Shown: positions 1 through 6,007 of the stretch, one piece after another
Position numbering within the stretch: the first letter of the stretch is position 1
How the letters are laid out: every line of letters begins with the position of its first letter
DNA from: an uncultured Oscillospiraceae bacterium
Lineage (GTDB): Bacteria; Bacillota; Clostridia; Oscillospirales; Oscillospiraceae
NCBI GenBank assembly: GCA_934515035.1
Contig: CAKSXP010000122.1
Coordinates: forward strand, 1 to 6,007
DNA length: 6,007 nucleotides
Direction of reading: 5' to 3'
Notes under the pieces: model-generated
The model's database searches: none
The model's input: only the letters and a program-made list of their open reading frames with translations
Told to the model about the DNA's origin: nothing
Made by a program: the position numbers and the translations under genes

Positions 1-230
1 TCAAGGGCACGGCGTTCCAGCGCGAGCTGGGAAAGCACGGCGTCTGCGTGTCGGTGAAGTCCGCCTGCGCCGCGGAGGGCGCACCCTCCAAAGCGGTGTT
101 CGCGGTGAGCCGCGACCGGAAAAACGCCCTTTCCTCCTGGCGCATCAGTCTCAGCCACCTGACGACCTGGGCGGAGCTGGAGGAGTTTCTGCAGATCTTT
201 GACCGCTGCTATCGGGAGCTGCTGCCATAA
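1..230 (+). CDS. Cysteine desulfurase-like PLP enzyme, C-terminal end (partial)
   Basis: The reading frame is open from the left edge (first full codon at 3) to a TAA stop at 228-230, giving about 75 visible residues; the start and PLP-binding lysine lie outside the window. The segment VSVKSACAAEG resembles the mobile active-site loop of NifS/IscS-type cysteine desulfurases (fold-type I, aminotransferase class V), and the cysteine at 66-68 would be the persulfide-forming residue. The following PSKAVFAV, SSWRISLSHLTT and ELEEFLQIFDRCYREL match the usual C-terminal domain end of a Clostridia branch of this family. Such enzymes take sulfur from cysteine for Fe-S clusters or thiolated tRNA; which use applies here cannot be told without the upstream part. 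The gene converges on the SLOG gene and ends 24 bases before a shared terminator. The family call is fairly sure, the subfamily is not. Confidence 0.8.
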   Translation, partial: KGTAFQRELGKHGVCVSVKSACAAEGAPSKAVFAVSRDRKNALSSWRISLSHLTTWAELEEFLQIFDRCYRELLP

Positions 231-254
231 CTCCCTATATGAACATGTCCGTGC

Positions 255-300
255 ATATAAAACAGCAGGCAGTCCTTTTGGACCGCCTGCTGTTTTATAT
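255..300. terminator. Bidirectional rho-independent terminator between convergent genes
   Basis: The arms ATATAAAACAGCAGGC (255-270) and GCCTGCTGTTTTATAT (285-300) are perfect 16-base reverse complements. Inside them GTCC (272-275) pairs with GGAC (280-283) around a TTTT loop, with one A/C mismatch between the two stems. The AT-rich outer arms give a U-rich 3' side (TTTTATAT) on either strand. It lies 24 bases after the cysteine desulfurase stop and 10 bases after the stop of the minus-strand SLOG gene, so it can serve both. Confidence 0.9.
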
Positions 301-310
301 GAGGCATCTT

Positions 311-835
311 TCACTGTTTTCTCTCGACCGAAAGGGTCAGCGGATCGATGACGATAACGGGCTTTCCCTGACGCAGGGCATATCCGGCCGTGTTTCCGGT
401 TCCGCCCGCGCCGCCGTCCCAGACAGCGATCAGCAAGTCTGCATTATCCACCATGTACCGGTTTCTCCTGTCCATGCAGCCGGGAGTATAAGCGGTTTGC
501 AGCAGCGTTTTCTTATCGCATTTGGAGATAATCCTGGCATATCTCTCCTGCATGGCTTTCGACCACTTGGCGCTCTGGTCCCCGCATGGAATGGCGCATT
601 CCAGCGTTATGCCGCGATGCCGCACTTTCAGCCCGAGCACGATCTCGGCCGCATACATATCAACGCCGAGCGCCATACCGGATATGAAATGAGTGACGTT
701 TTCGTTTTTGATAAGGCCGAGTATCTGCTTTTTCAAAACCTTTTTGAGTTTGCGGCAGCGCCTGTCCGCTTCATCGAAGCCGAACGGGAGACTCTGCGGA
801 CGATGCCCTGTAAAGGCGCAGGTTTTCTCGTTCAT
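311..835 (-). CDS. YpsA/DUF1273-type SLOG-family protein
   Basis: The protein has 174 residues and a full-length single-domain SLOG (Rossmann-like, LOG/DprA superfamily) layout. Visible motifs are TGHRP at residues 9-13 in the first strand/loop, SGMALGVD at 52-59 (glycine-rich nucleotide-binding loop), an AIPC strand end at 81-84, DRRNRYMVD at 122-130, and AVWDGGAGGTGNTAGYA at about 137-153, a glycine-rich phosphate-binding segment. There is no signal peptide or membrane helix, so it should be cytosolic. SLOG proteins are thought to bind nucleotides or nucleotide-derived ligands; the distant relative YpsA of Bacillus subtilis affects cell division, but this protein's function is unknown. The ATG start has a strong AGAGGAGA ribosome binding site (842-849) six bases upstream. 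The gene is flanked by terminators on both sides and so is probably its own transcription unit. The family assignment is firm; ligand and role are not. Confidence 0.88.
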   Translation of the reverse strand: MNEKTCAFTGHRPQSLPFGFDEADRRCRKLKKVLKKQILGLIKNENVTHFISGMALGVDMYAAEIVLGLKVRHRGITLECAIPCGDQSAKWSKAMQERYARIISKCDKKTLLQTAYTPGCMDRRNRYMVDNADLLIAVWDGGAGGTGNTAGYALRQGKPVIVIDPLTLSVERKQ

Positions 836-841
836 GTTTTA

Positions 842-890
842 TCTCCTCTTCTGCATATTAGAGATTTCTCTGCATATAATTCATAGTATA
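842..890 (-). promoter_or_regulatory. Leader of the SLOG gene with a 9-base direct repeat and candidate -10 box
   Basis: On the minus strand a TATACT box (885-890) would place a start of transcription about 40 bases before the ATG. The best -35 candidate is TCGACA (910-915) with a long 19-base spacer, so the promoter is weak or uses another factor. Between the -10 box and the ribosome binding site the 9-mer TCTGCATAT (+ strand) occurs twice, at 850-858 and 869-877, exactly 19 bases apart. The short inverted repeat AGAGA-TT-TCTCT (860-871) lies between them. The repeat could be an operator or a leader element; nothing proves binding. Confidence 0.3.
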
Positions 891-923
891 TGTGGGCAAC
901 TGAAAAAGCTGTCGAAATAAGTC

Positions 924-956
924 AAAAAAATAAGACTGCGTGCAAAAACACGCAGT
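924..956 (-). terminator. Rho-independent terminator of the XRE regulator gene
   Basis: ACTGCGTG (935-942) and CACGCAGT (949-956) form a perfect 8-bp stem around a six-base loop. Read on the minus strand the stem is followed, after a few bases, by a run of seven T (924-930 as A on the + strand). It lies 11 bases after the stop of the XRE gene and upstream of the SLOG promoter, so it separates the two minus-strand genes. Confidence 0.85.
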
Positions 957-967
957 ATTTAGTGCTA

Positions 968-1303
968 TCATGTCTTATCTGATGTTTCCTGCTGGATCAT
1001 CAGCTCCACCATTTGCAGAATTCGTTTCTGTGCCTCGGGAGACAGTGAAGCGGTTTTCTCCGAAAGCTCAGAGGCTTTATAGCTTGTCGAGTGGTCCAGA
1101 ACATCACAGAATATCGCGTCCGCAGATACCTCAAGCCCGTTGAGAAGAATTATCAGCTTTTCGCAGCGCGGAAAGGACATGCCGCGCTCGACCGTCGAAA
1201 TATAGTTCGAAGTGAGCCCGGTCTTTTCCGCAAACTCCTCCTGCGAAAGCCCAAGGTTCTCCCTGCATTGCTTGATACGTTTTCCGATTCGCTTGTCGAT
1301 CAT
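968..1303 (-). CDS. XRE-family helix-turn-helix transcriptional regulator
   Basis: This 111-residue protein has an N-terminal Cro/C1-type helix-turn-helix at about residues 6-61: IGKRIKQCRENLGLSQEEFA gives helices 1 and 2, and TSNYISTVERG (31-41) is the recognition helix with the typical ISTVERG ending. The remainder (about 62-111) is a short tail without a recognised sensor domain; LSPEAQKRILQMVELMIQQ (87-105) is predicted helical and may dimerise. It is probably a small dimeric DNA-binding repressor of itself or nearby genes. The ATG at 1301-1303 is used because the protein begins just before the domain; its ribosome binding site is poor (GCAGG about 8 bases upstream), suggesting low expression. 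It has its own upstream palindromes and its own downstream terminator. The family is clear; target genes and any ligand are unknown. Confidence 0.9.
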   Translation of the reverse strand: MIDKRIGKRIKQCRENLGLSQEEFAEKTGLTSNYISTVERGMSFPRCEKLIILLNGLEVSADAIFCDVLDHSTSYKASELSEKTASLSPEAQKRILQMVELMIQQETSDKT

Positions 1304-1331
1304 GGCTCATACCTGCATCTTTTCTCTATCG

Positions 1332-1369
1332 CTTATAATAATTATAAGTATAAGAGCCACAGTTTTACA
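1332..1369 (-). promoter_or_regulatory. Probable promoter of the XRE gene with an overlapping 17-base palindrome
   Basis: CTTATAAT-A-ATTATAAG (1332-1348) is a perfect palindrome with 8-base arms and one central base. Read on the minus strand it contains TATAAT (1341-1346), a consensus -10 box about 38 bases before the ATG. At the standard 17-base spacing the -35 hexamer is TGTAAA (1364-1369), which is weak. A palindrome covering the -10 box is a usual place for autorepression by an XRE dimer; that binding is inferred only. Confidence 0.5.
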
Positions 1370-1372
1370 GAA

Positions 1373-1401
1373 ACGCTGATAGCGACACTATGTATCAGCG
1401 T
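1373..1401. repeat. 9-base inverted repeat upstream of the XRE promoter
   Basis: ACGCTGATA (1373-1381) and TATCAGCGT (1393-1401) are perfect inverted copies separated by 11 bases, so their centres are 20 bases apart, close to two DNA turns. The repeat lies directly upstream of the candidate -35 hexamer of the XRE gene. No U-tract follows it on either strand, so an operator is more likely than a terminator. The half-site differs from that of the nearby 17-base palindrome. Confidence 0.55.
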
Positions 1402-1440
1402 GTGTGATATGAGCCGGATCTTCGCAAACGCCCCCGGTAC

Positions 1441-1491
1441 AAAAAACGCCGGGATATGACCGCAGCGGCCATATCCCGGCTTTCTTCTTTT
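1441..1491 (-). terminator. Rho-independent terminator of the dnaB-tilS-hpt-ftsH operon
   Basis: GCCGGGATATG (1448-1458) and CATATCCCGGC (1470-1480) form a perfect 11-bp stem, with CCG (1460-1462) able to pair with CGG (1466-1468) above a mismatch. On the minus strand the stem is followed by CGTTTTTTG, an adequate U-tract, and it lies 23 bases beyond the ftsH stop. A T-rich tract (1481-1491) on the + strand means it could also stop transcripts coming the other way. Confidence 0.88.
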
Positions 1492-1503
1492 TGTCAGCTT
1501 TGC

Positions 1504-3492
1504 TTATTCAGCGCCGCCGTCCTCCGCGGTATTTCCGCTTTCGGCAGAGCCGTTTTCGTCTCCGGACGGCTCGGTGGGCTCGTTGTTGTAGCTTATGAAT
1601 CTGGCAGGCGGCTCGATGGTATCGTCGCGCTTCACCGGCATAACGCCGTGTTCGCAGTAATACTCAAAGTCCTCGCCCTCCATCGTCTCGTGCTCGAGCA
1701 GATATTCGGCAACGCCTGTGAGAATGTCCTTGTGCTCCGTGAGGATTCGCTCGCATTCGGCGGCGGCCTCGTCAAAGATACGCTTGACCTCTTCGTCGAT
1801 AATAGCGGCGGTCTCCTCCGAATAGCTCTTGGTCGTTCCGAAGTCGCGCCCGATGAATATGCTTCTGTCGGAGCTGTCGTACTGGATGGGACCGAGCCTG
1901 TCGCTCATGCCGTATTGCGTCACCATTGAGCGGGCCGTGTTCGTGGCCTGCTGGATGTCGCCCGAAGCGCCGGTGGAGATATCGTCCAGCATGAGCTTTT
2001 CGGCCATGCGTCCGCCGAGAGCCATAACAATGCTCTCAAACATCTCGCTCTTGGACTGGTAGTTTTCCTTATCCTCGGCAGGACGGAAAACCGTCATGCC
2101 GCCCGTGGGTCCGCGCGGGATGATTGTAATATAGTGTACGGGGTCCGTATGCTTGAGGAAATGCCCCGTAACGGCGTGGCCCGCCTCGTGATATGCCGTA
2201 AGCTTTTTCGCCTTATCGGACATGATCTTGCTCTTTTTCTCCGGTCCGGCCATTACCTTGAGTATAGCCTCGTCGATATCGGCCTGGGTGATAAAGCGGC
2301 GGTTCCTGCGGACGGCGAGCAGCGCCGCCTCGTTGAGCAGGTTTTCCAGGTCGGCGCCGGTAAAACCCGGAGTGCCCTTTGCGATGCTGTTGAGGTCAAC
2401 GTCGTCTCCGAGCGGCTTGCCTCTGGCATGGACTCTGAGTATCGCCTCGCGGCCGCGGATGTCGGGCAGTCCGACATATACCTGGCGGTCAAAACGGCCG
2501 GGACGCAGCAGCGCCTGGTCGAGGATATCAACACGGTTGGTCGCGGCCATGACGATAACGCCCTCGTTGTTGGAGAAGCCGTCCATCTCGACGAGCAGCT
2601 GGTTGAGCGTCTGCTCGCGCTCGTCGTTGCCGCCGCCGAGGCCCGAACCTCTCTGACGGCCGACGGCGTCGATCTCGTCGATGAAAACGATGGCGGGCGC
2701 GGCCTTTTTGGCCTGGTCGAACAGGTCGCGGACGCGCGATGCGCCGACGCCGACATACAGCTCAACAAAGTCGGAGCCGGAAATGGACAGGAACTGAACG
2801 TTCGCCTCTCCCGCGACGGCCTTTGCTATCAGCGTTTTGCCGGTACCCGGAGGGCCGACGAGCAGCACGCCCTTTGGTATGCGGGCGCCCATAGCGGTAT
2901 ATGCTCCCGGATTCTTGAGAAAGTTCACGATCTCCTGAAGCTCGGCCTTTTCCTCGTCCGCTCCCGCGACATCCGCAAAAGTGACCTTTTTCTTCTCGTC
3001 GCTTGCTAGTCTCGTTCTGGCTTTGCCGAACTTCATCGCGCCGCCGGCTCCGCCGCCGCCGGCCGCCTTGTTCATCATGATATACCAGAACACGCCCAGA
3101 ATGATCACGATGCCGAGATACGGCAGGAACGACAGCCACCAGGGCATGACCCAGTTGGGCTCGTAGTCGTATTCCGTCAGCGTTCCGTCTTCCAGCTGCC
3201 GGGATATCGTGTCGCCGAGATCGGCGTAGAACACATCGAAGCTGTAAAGCTCGTATGACACGGTCGTTTCGCCCTCGAACGGCTCACGCAGTTCCATGAT
3301 AAGAACATCGTCGCTCGTGGAGAAGGATTCGACCTGACCGGACTCAAACAGCTTTATGACGTCGGAATAAAGGATCTGCTTGACGGTTTTGGTTTCGCTC
3401 GTCAGAGAAAATATTGTAGCCAGCAGTATTACGAGTATAAGGGCATAAAAGCCGATATCTCTGGCTCTGTTTCTCTTGGGATTGGGATTCAA
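1504..3492 (-). CDS. ftsH: ATP-dependent zinc metalloprotease FtsH
   Basis: FtsH is a membrane-anchored hexameric AAA+ protease that extracts and degrades misassembled membrane proteins and short-lived cytosolic regulators. At 662 residues this one is of normal length. It shows a first membrane helix at about 13-30, an external domain, a second helix at about 120-140, and a glycine-rich linker (145-151). The AAA+ domain has Walker A GPPGTGKT (213-220), Walker B IVFIDEID (268-275) and the second region of homology, ATNRVD through R330 and R333. The protease domain has the zinc site HEAGH (435-439) and a likely third ligand D512 in STGASGD. The pore motif reads LYVGVG, with Tyr246 where E. coli has Phe. 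The tail after about 636 is acidic low complexity. The start is TTG (3490-3492), with AAGGAAG (3503-3509) ten bases upstream, an in-frame stop just before it and no ATG before the first membrane helix. It is last in the operon, 34 bases after hpt. Confidence 0.98.
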   Translation of the reverse strand: MNPNPKRNRARDIGFYALILVILLATIFSLTSETKTVKQILYSDVIKLFESGQVESFSTSDDVLIMELREPFEGETTVSYELYSFDVFYADLGDTISRQLEDGTLTEYDYEPNWVMPWWLSFLPYLGIVIILGVFWYIMMNKAAGGGGAGGAMKFGKARTRLASDEKKKVTFADVAGADEEKAELQEIVNFLKNPGAYTAMGARIPKGVLLVGPPGTGKTLIAKAVAGEANVQFLSISGSDFVELYVGVGASRVRDLFDQAKKAAPAIVFIDEIDAVGRQRGSGLGGGNDEREQTLNQLLVEMDGFSNNEGVIVMAATNRVDILDQALLRPGRFDRQVYVGLPDIRGREAILRVHARGKPLGDDVDLNSIAKGTPGFTGADLENLLNEAALLAVRRNRRFITQADIDEAILKVMAGPEKKSKIMSDKAKKLTAYHEAGHAVTGHFLKHTDPVHYITIIPRGPTGGMTVFRPAEDKENYQSKSEMFESIVMALGGRMAEKLMLDDISTGASGDIQQATNTARSMVTQYGMSDRLGPIQYDSSDRSIFIGRDFGTTKSYSEETAAIIDEEVKRIFDEAAAECERILTEHKDILTGVAEYLLEHETMEGEDFEYYCEHGVMPVKRDDTIEPPARFISYNNEPTEPSGDENGSAESGNTAEDGGAE

Positions 3493-3502
3493 ATATGTTT
3501 CA

Positions 3503-3509
3503 CTTCCTT
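3503..3509 (-). promoter_or_regulatory. Ribosome binding site deciding the TTG start of ftsH
   Basis: On the minus strand AAGGAAG lies ten bases before TTG. In the same frame a TAA occurs about five codons upstream of the TTG and no ATG or GTG lies between, so TTG is the only start that keeps the first membrane helix. Confidence 0.7.
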
Positions 3510-3526
3510 ATCTGCGGCCAAAGGCC

Positions 3527-4066
3527 TCAGTCTGTGTATATCTCCGGCTTGAGCACACCGATATACGGCAAATTGCGGTATTCCTCGGCGTAGTCAAGAC
3601 CATAGCCTACGATAAATTCGTCCTCGATCTCAAAGCCCTTATAGCGCGGCGATACTTCCTTCTGGCGGCGGGCCGGCTTGTCGAAGAGCGTTACGATGGA
3701 TATCGATGTGGGCTTGCGCACCTCCATATAGTTCATGAGATAGCTCAGCGTGATGCCGCTGTCGAGAATGTCCTCGACGATTATAACGTCGCGGCCCTCG
3801 ATGTCCTCGCTCAGGTCCTTGTTTATCTTGACGGCGCCTGTGGTAACGGACTTGTTGCCATAGGACGACACCGCCATGAAATCGGTCGTGCAGGGGATCG
3901 TGATATGGCGCATCAGATCCGCCATGAACATAAAGCAGCCCTTGAGTATGCCGACAAGCAGAGGACGCCTGCCCTCAAAATCTCTTGAGATTTGCTGTCC
4001 CAGCTCTGCCACTCTTGCGGCCAGGGTCTCCTCGGAAAACATTACTTTTTCAATATCGTTGTTCAA
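3527..4066 (-). CDS. hpt: Hypoxanthine phosphoribosyltransferase
   Basis: The enzyme salvages hypoxanthine (often also guanine) with PRPP to give IMP or GMP in the cytosol. At 179 residues it has the usual length. Visible motifs are LVGILKGCFMF (37-47), which holds the PPi-binding loop; the PRPP-binding signature VIIVEDILDSGIT (94-106) with the acidic pair E98/D99; TLFDKPARR (126-134), whose lysine should contact the purine ring; and FIVGYGLDYAEEYRNLPYIG (151-170), which carries the metal- and base-contacting end. The start is TTG (4064-4066), six bases after a strong AGGGGGAG ribosome binding site; the first internal ATG (codon 9) has no such site. The TTG overlaps the tilS stop as TTGA, pointing to translational coupling. 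Position between tilS and ftsH is the common Firmicutes arrangement. The exact purine preference cannot be read from sequence. Confidence 0.96.
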   Translation of the reverse strand: MNNDIEKVMFSEETLAARVAELGQQISRDFEGRRPLLVGILKGCFMFMADLMRHITIPCTTDFMAVSSYGNKSVTTGAVKINKDLSEDIEGRDVIIVEDILDSGITLSYLMNYMEVRKPTSISIVTLFDKPARRQKEVSPRYKGFEIEDEFIVGYGLDYAEEYRNLPYIGVLKPEIYTD

Positions 4067-5391
4067 GTCTTTCTCCCCCTGATCTCTGTCTTAAGGGCTT
4101 TATCGCCCGGCTTTGCCGCGCATCTCTCGCTAATGCCGAAGCCGTATACGGCTATGGGGCCGGCATCGTCCGCTATCACCGGAACAGCCTCCCTGTCTCC
4201 GGCCGGAATACCCGCCTCCGCAAAGAGCTTTTTAAGGCTTTTCGTGCAGCCCCGGCCCTTCAGCCGGATGCTGTCCCCCGCCTCGCGCGGCCTGACGAAT
4301 ATCTTACCACAGATATTCTCACATTTAAAGAAAAAAGTGTTTAATGAACTGTTAACTTCTCCCCCGGTTACGACATTTTCGCACAGTATTTCATACCCGC
4401 AGCCGATGTCCGCCCTCGTTCCGGCGCTGAGAAGGGTCCTTTCTATCCTGCCCGAACCGGCCCCCGAGAATACAAGCCTGTCAAACTCCCGGACGACACG
4501 TCCTCCGGGAATATCGGCGCAGGCGCCGCTTATTCCCCCGGAGCAAAGCGCGCGCAGAGCCGCGATATGCGTCTCCGAAAGGCTTCTGTTCCACATTCTC
4601 CGAAAAACGCGCGCTGAAACGGGGTCCGGCAGCGCCGCGACGGCGGCGCAGGGCAGCGAAGCCCGGCTCAGGTTTTCCGCAATGAACACCTCCGCCAGCG
4701 AGTCGAGGTAATTCTCGTCCTCGCGCAGCAGCTCCGACATCCGCGCGATGTTTCCGACGCAGCCGGAGTTTACCTGCATCAGCAGCGGTATTATATTGTG
4801 GCGCACGCGGTTTCTGGTATAATCGTCGGTCCCGTTCGTCGAGTCCTCGATGTGCGGGATTTTTCGCTCTTCAAGATATGCGTCTATCGCGGAGCGCTCC
4901 GTCCCGAGCAGCGGACGGATGATGCGTCCGCGGACGGGCGGTATCCCGCAGAGACCCTTTGCCCCGCTCCCGCGGGCCAGGTTCATCAGAACGGTCTCCG
5001 CATTGTCGTTCGCGTTATGCGCGGTCGCGATCCTGCCGCAGCCGAGCGCGTCGGCCGTCTCCTCAAGAAAGCGGTAGCGCAGGATCCGTGCGGCCTCCTC
5101 CGTTCCGAGTCTGTTCCCGGCGGCATATGCGGAAACATCGGCGCTGTCGGAGACGTATTCAACGTCCCAGCCAGCGCAGAGCTCTTTTACAAAATCCTCG
5201 TCCCGGTCCGCCTCGTCTCCGCGCAGTTTGTGGTTGAAATGCGCACAGGCGAGTGAAACGCCGAAGCGCGGAGCGATCTCCCGCAGGACCGACAGCAGGC
5301 AGACCGAGTCCGCCCCGCCGGACACCGCGCAGAGCACCTTCGCGCCTCTGGGCAGCATATCGTATTTTTCGATGAAAGAGTCAATATTCAT
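4063..5391 (-). CDS. tilS: tRNA(Ile)-lysidine synthase
   Basis: TilS uses ATP and lysine to convert C34 of the CAU-anticodon tRNA-Ile into lysidine, so that the tRNA reads AUA and is charged with isoleucine; it is normally essential. From the preferred ATG (5389-5391, 442 residues) the N-terminal PP-loop ATPase shows SGGADS (24-29), HFNHKLRG (51-58), GTEEAARILRYRFL (96-109), TAHNANDNAET (123-133) and RNRVRHNIIPLL (193-204). A middle helical domain follows, and a TilS C-terminal domain covers about 366-420 (VRPREAGDSIRLKGRG, then KSLKKLFAEAGIP). The chosen start gives MNIDSFIEKYDMLPRG, the usual family beginning, with AAGGAG 14 bases upstream. An in-frame ATG at 5422-5424 would add 11 residues and has a GGAG ten bases upstream, so it remains possible. 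It overlaps dnaB by 11 bases and hpt by 4. Confidence 0.95.
   Translation of the reverse strand: MNIDSFIEKYDMLPRGAKVLCAVSGGADSVCLLSVLREIAPRFGVSLACAHFNHKLRGDEADRDEDFVKELCAGWDVEYVSDSADVSAYAAGNRLGTEEAARILRYRFLEETADALGCGRIATAHNANDNAETVLMNLARGSGAKGLCGIPPVRGRIIRPLLGTERSAIDAYLEERKIPHIEDSTNGTDDYTRNRVRHNIIPLLMQVNSGCVGNIARMSELLREDENYLDSLAEVFIAENLSRASLPCAAVAALPDPVSARVFRRMWNRSLSETHIAALRALCSGGISGACADIPGGRVVREFDRLVFSGAGSGRIERTLLSAGTRADIGCGYEILCENVVTGGEVNSSLNTFFFKCENICGKIFVRPREAGDSIRLKGRGCTKSLKKLFAEAGIPAGDREAVPVIADDAGPIAVYGFGISERCAAKPGDKALKTEIRGRKT
4073..4080 (-). promoter_or_regulatory. Ribosome binding site deciding the TTG start of hpt
   Basis: AGGGGGAG on the minus strand, inside the end of tilS, is six bases before the TTG start. 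Its strength and spacing support TTG over the ATG at codon 9. Confidence 0.7.
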
Positions 5392-6007
5392 CGGATTCGT
5401 CGCTTCTCCTTGCGGCGTTTGCATATGTCGTATACTCCGGCAGCCACATCAGCTTTACCGTGCCCGTATTGCCGTGGCGGTTTTTGAGTACGATAGCCTC
5501 CGCCTCGTTCGGGTTTTCGCATTCGTCGTTATAATACCCGTCTCTGTAAAGTCCGATAACGATGTCCGCGTCCTGCTCGATCGCGCCGGACTCGCGCAGG
5601 TCCGAGAGCATAGGCCGCTTGTTCTGGCGTCCCTCGCTCGCTCGCGAAAGCTGAGACAGGCAGACCACCGGCACGTCCAGCTCCTTGGACATTATCTTCA
5701 GCATACGGCTCATATCCGAGACCGCCTGCTGGCGGCTTTCGCCGGAATAGCTCGCTCCCGCTCCCGCGGACTGCATCAGCTGCAAATAGTCGATGACGAT
5801 GAGGCCCAGATTATCGAGTCTGCGGCACTGGGCGCGCATATCCGCAACGGAAAGCGTTGAGTTGTCGTCGATACGCAGATCCGTCTGCGCAAGGCTGGAG
5901 CAGGCAACGCCGATGCGCTGCCACTCACCGGCCGAGAGATTGCCCGTCAGCAGCTTCTGGCTGTCTACAAGGCTCTCGCTTGCGAGAAGTCTCGTCACGA
6001 GCTGGGC
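5381..6007 (-). CDS. dnaB: Replicative DNA helicase DnaB, C-terminal part (partial)
   Basis: DnaB is the ring-shaped hexameric helicase that unwinds DNA at the replication fork. Only the last 208 residues are visible; the N-terminal domain and Walker A lie beyond the right edge, where the frame remains open. Counting from the edge, the RecA-like domain shows Walker B LIVIDYLQLM (69-78, Asp73), the sensor segment CLSQLSR (116-122), the strongly conserved KRPMLSDLRESGAIEQDADI (130-149) and KNRHGNTGTV (175-184), with Arg177 at the arginine-finger position. The beginning QLVTRLLASES is also typical DnaB. The tail ends in an acidic SDESDEY, and its TGA stop overlaps the tilS start region. There is no sign of an intein in the visible part. 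It is the first visible gene of the minus-strand operon; its promoter must lie outside the window. Confidence 0.97.
   Translation of the reverse strand, partial: AQLVTRLLASESLVDSQKLLTGNLSAGEWQRIGVACSSLAQTDLRIDDNSTLSVADMRAQCRRLDNLGLIVIDYLQLMQSAGAGASYSGESRQQAVSDMSRMLKIMSKELDVPVVCLSQLSRASEGRQNKRPMLSDLRESGAIEQDADIVIGLYRDGYYNDECENPNEAEAIVLKNRHGNTGTVKLMWLPEYTTYANAARRSDESDEY

Noticed and set aside
239..886. + strand open frame of 215 codons opposite the SLOG gene
   Set aside because: It runs through the terminator hairpin and the antisense of a clear SLOG protein, and has no recognisable motif.
2134..3009. Long + strand open frame (291 codons) opposite ftsH
   Set aside because: It lies wholly antisense to the conserved AAA+ and protease domains of ftsH, resembles no family I recognise, and such frames are common opposite GC-rich genes.
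3516..3526. GGCC-AAA-GGCC hairpin in the hpt-ftsH gap
   Set aside because: The stem is only 4 bp with no U-tract, so it is neither a terminator nor a convincing regulatory element.
5228..5860. + strand open frame of 210 codons across the dnaB/tilS junction
   Set aside because: It is antisense to two unmistakable conserved genes and its product shows no family features.
1..6007. CRISPR array, insertion sequence, attachment site or tRNA gene
   Set aside because: I saw no regularly spaced repeats, transposase motifs, target-site duplications or tRNA cloverleaf on either strand.

Overview
This 6,007-base window looks like chromosomal DNA from a moderately GC-rich member of the Firmicutes, most likely a gut-type Clostridia of the Oscillospirales/Ruminococcaceae kind. 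The basis is the conserved gene order dnaB-tilS-hpt-ftsH, the protein variants seen, the strong Shine-Dalgarno sequences, and the classical stem-plus-U-tract terminators in AT-rich gaps. This is an inference from gene order and motif style. No rRNA or other taxonomic marker is present.

Layout, left to right. Positions 1-230 hold the C-terminal end of a cysteine desulfurase-like PLP enzyme on the + strand. It converges on a minus-strand gene (311-835) for a YpsA/DUF1273-type SLOG Rossmann protein, and an almost perfect 46-base hairpin between them (255-300) can stop transcription from both sides. Upstream of the SLOG gene is a 132-base gap with a direct repeat, a weak promoter candidate and the terminator of the next gene. 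That gene (968-1303, minus) encodes a small XRE-family DNA-binding protein. Its 5' side (1304-1440) carries two inverted repeats, one overlapping a TATAAT -10 box, which look like operators. A strong hairpin (1448-1480) then closes the large minus-strand operon.

The rest (1504-6007) is one tightly packed minus-strand operon read right to left: dnaB (3' part only), tilS, hpt and ftsH. dnaB and tilS overlap by 11 bases with the preferred tilS start, tilS and hpt overlap by 4 bases (TTGA), and hpt and ftsH are 34 bases apart. Both hpt and ftsH appear to start at TTG behind good ribosome binding sites. The operon joins replication (DnaB helicase), decoding of AUA codons (TilS), purine salvage (Hpt) and membrane protein quality control (FtsH). 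The tilS-hpt-ftsH order is a known conserved Firmicutes cluster.

I do not see a clear new multi-gene system. The most interesting part is the small accessory block at 231-1440: a SLOG-domain protein and an XRE regulator, each bounded by its own terminator, with conspicuous palindromes and repeats in front of them.
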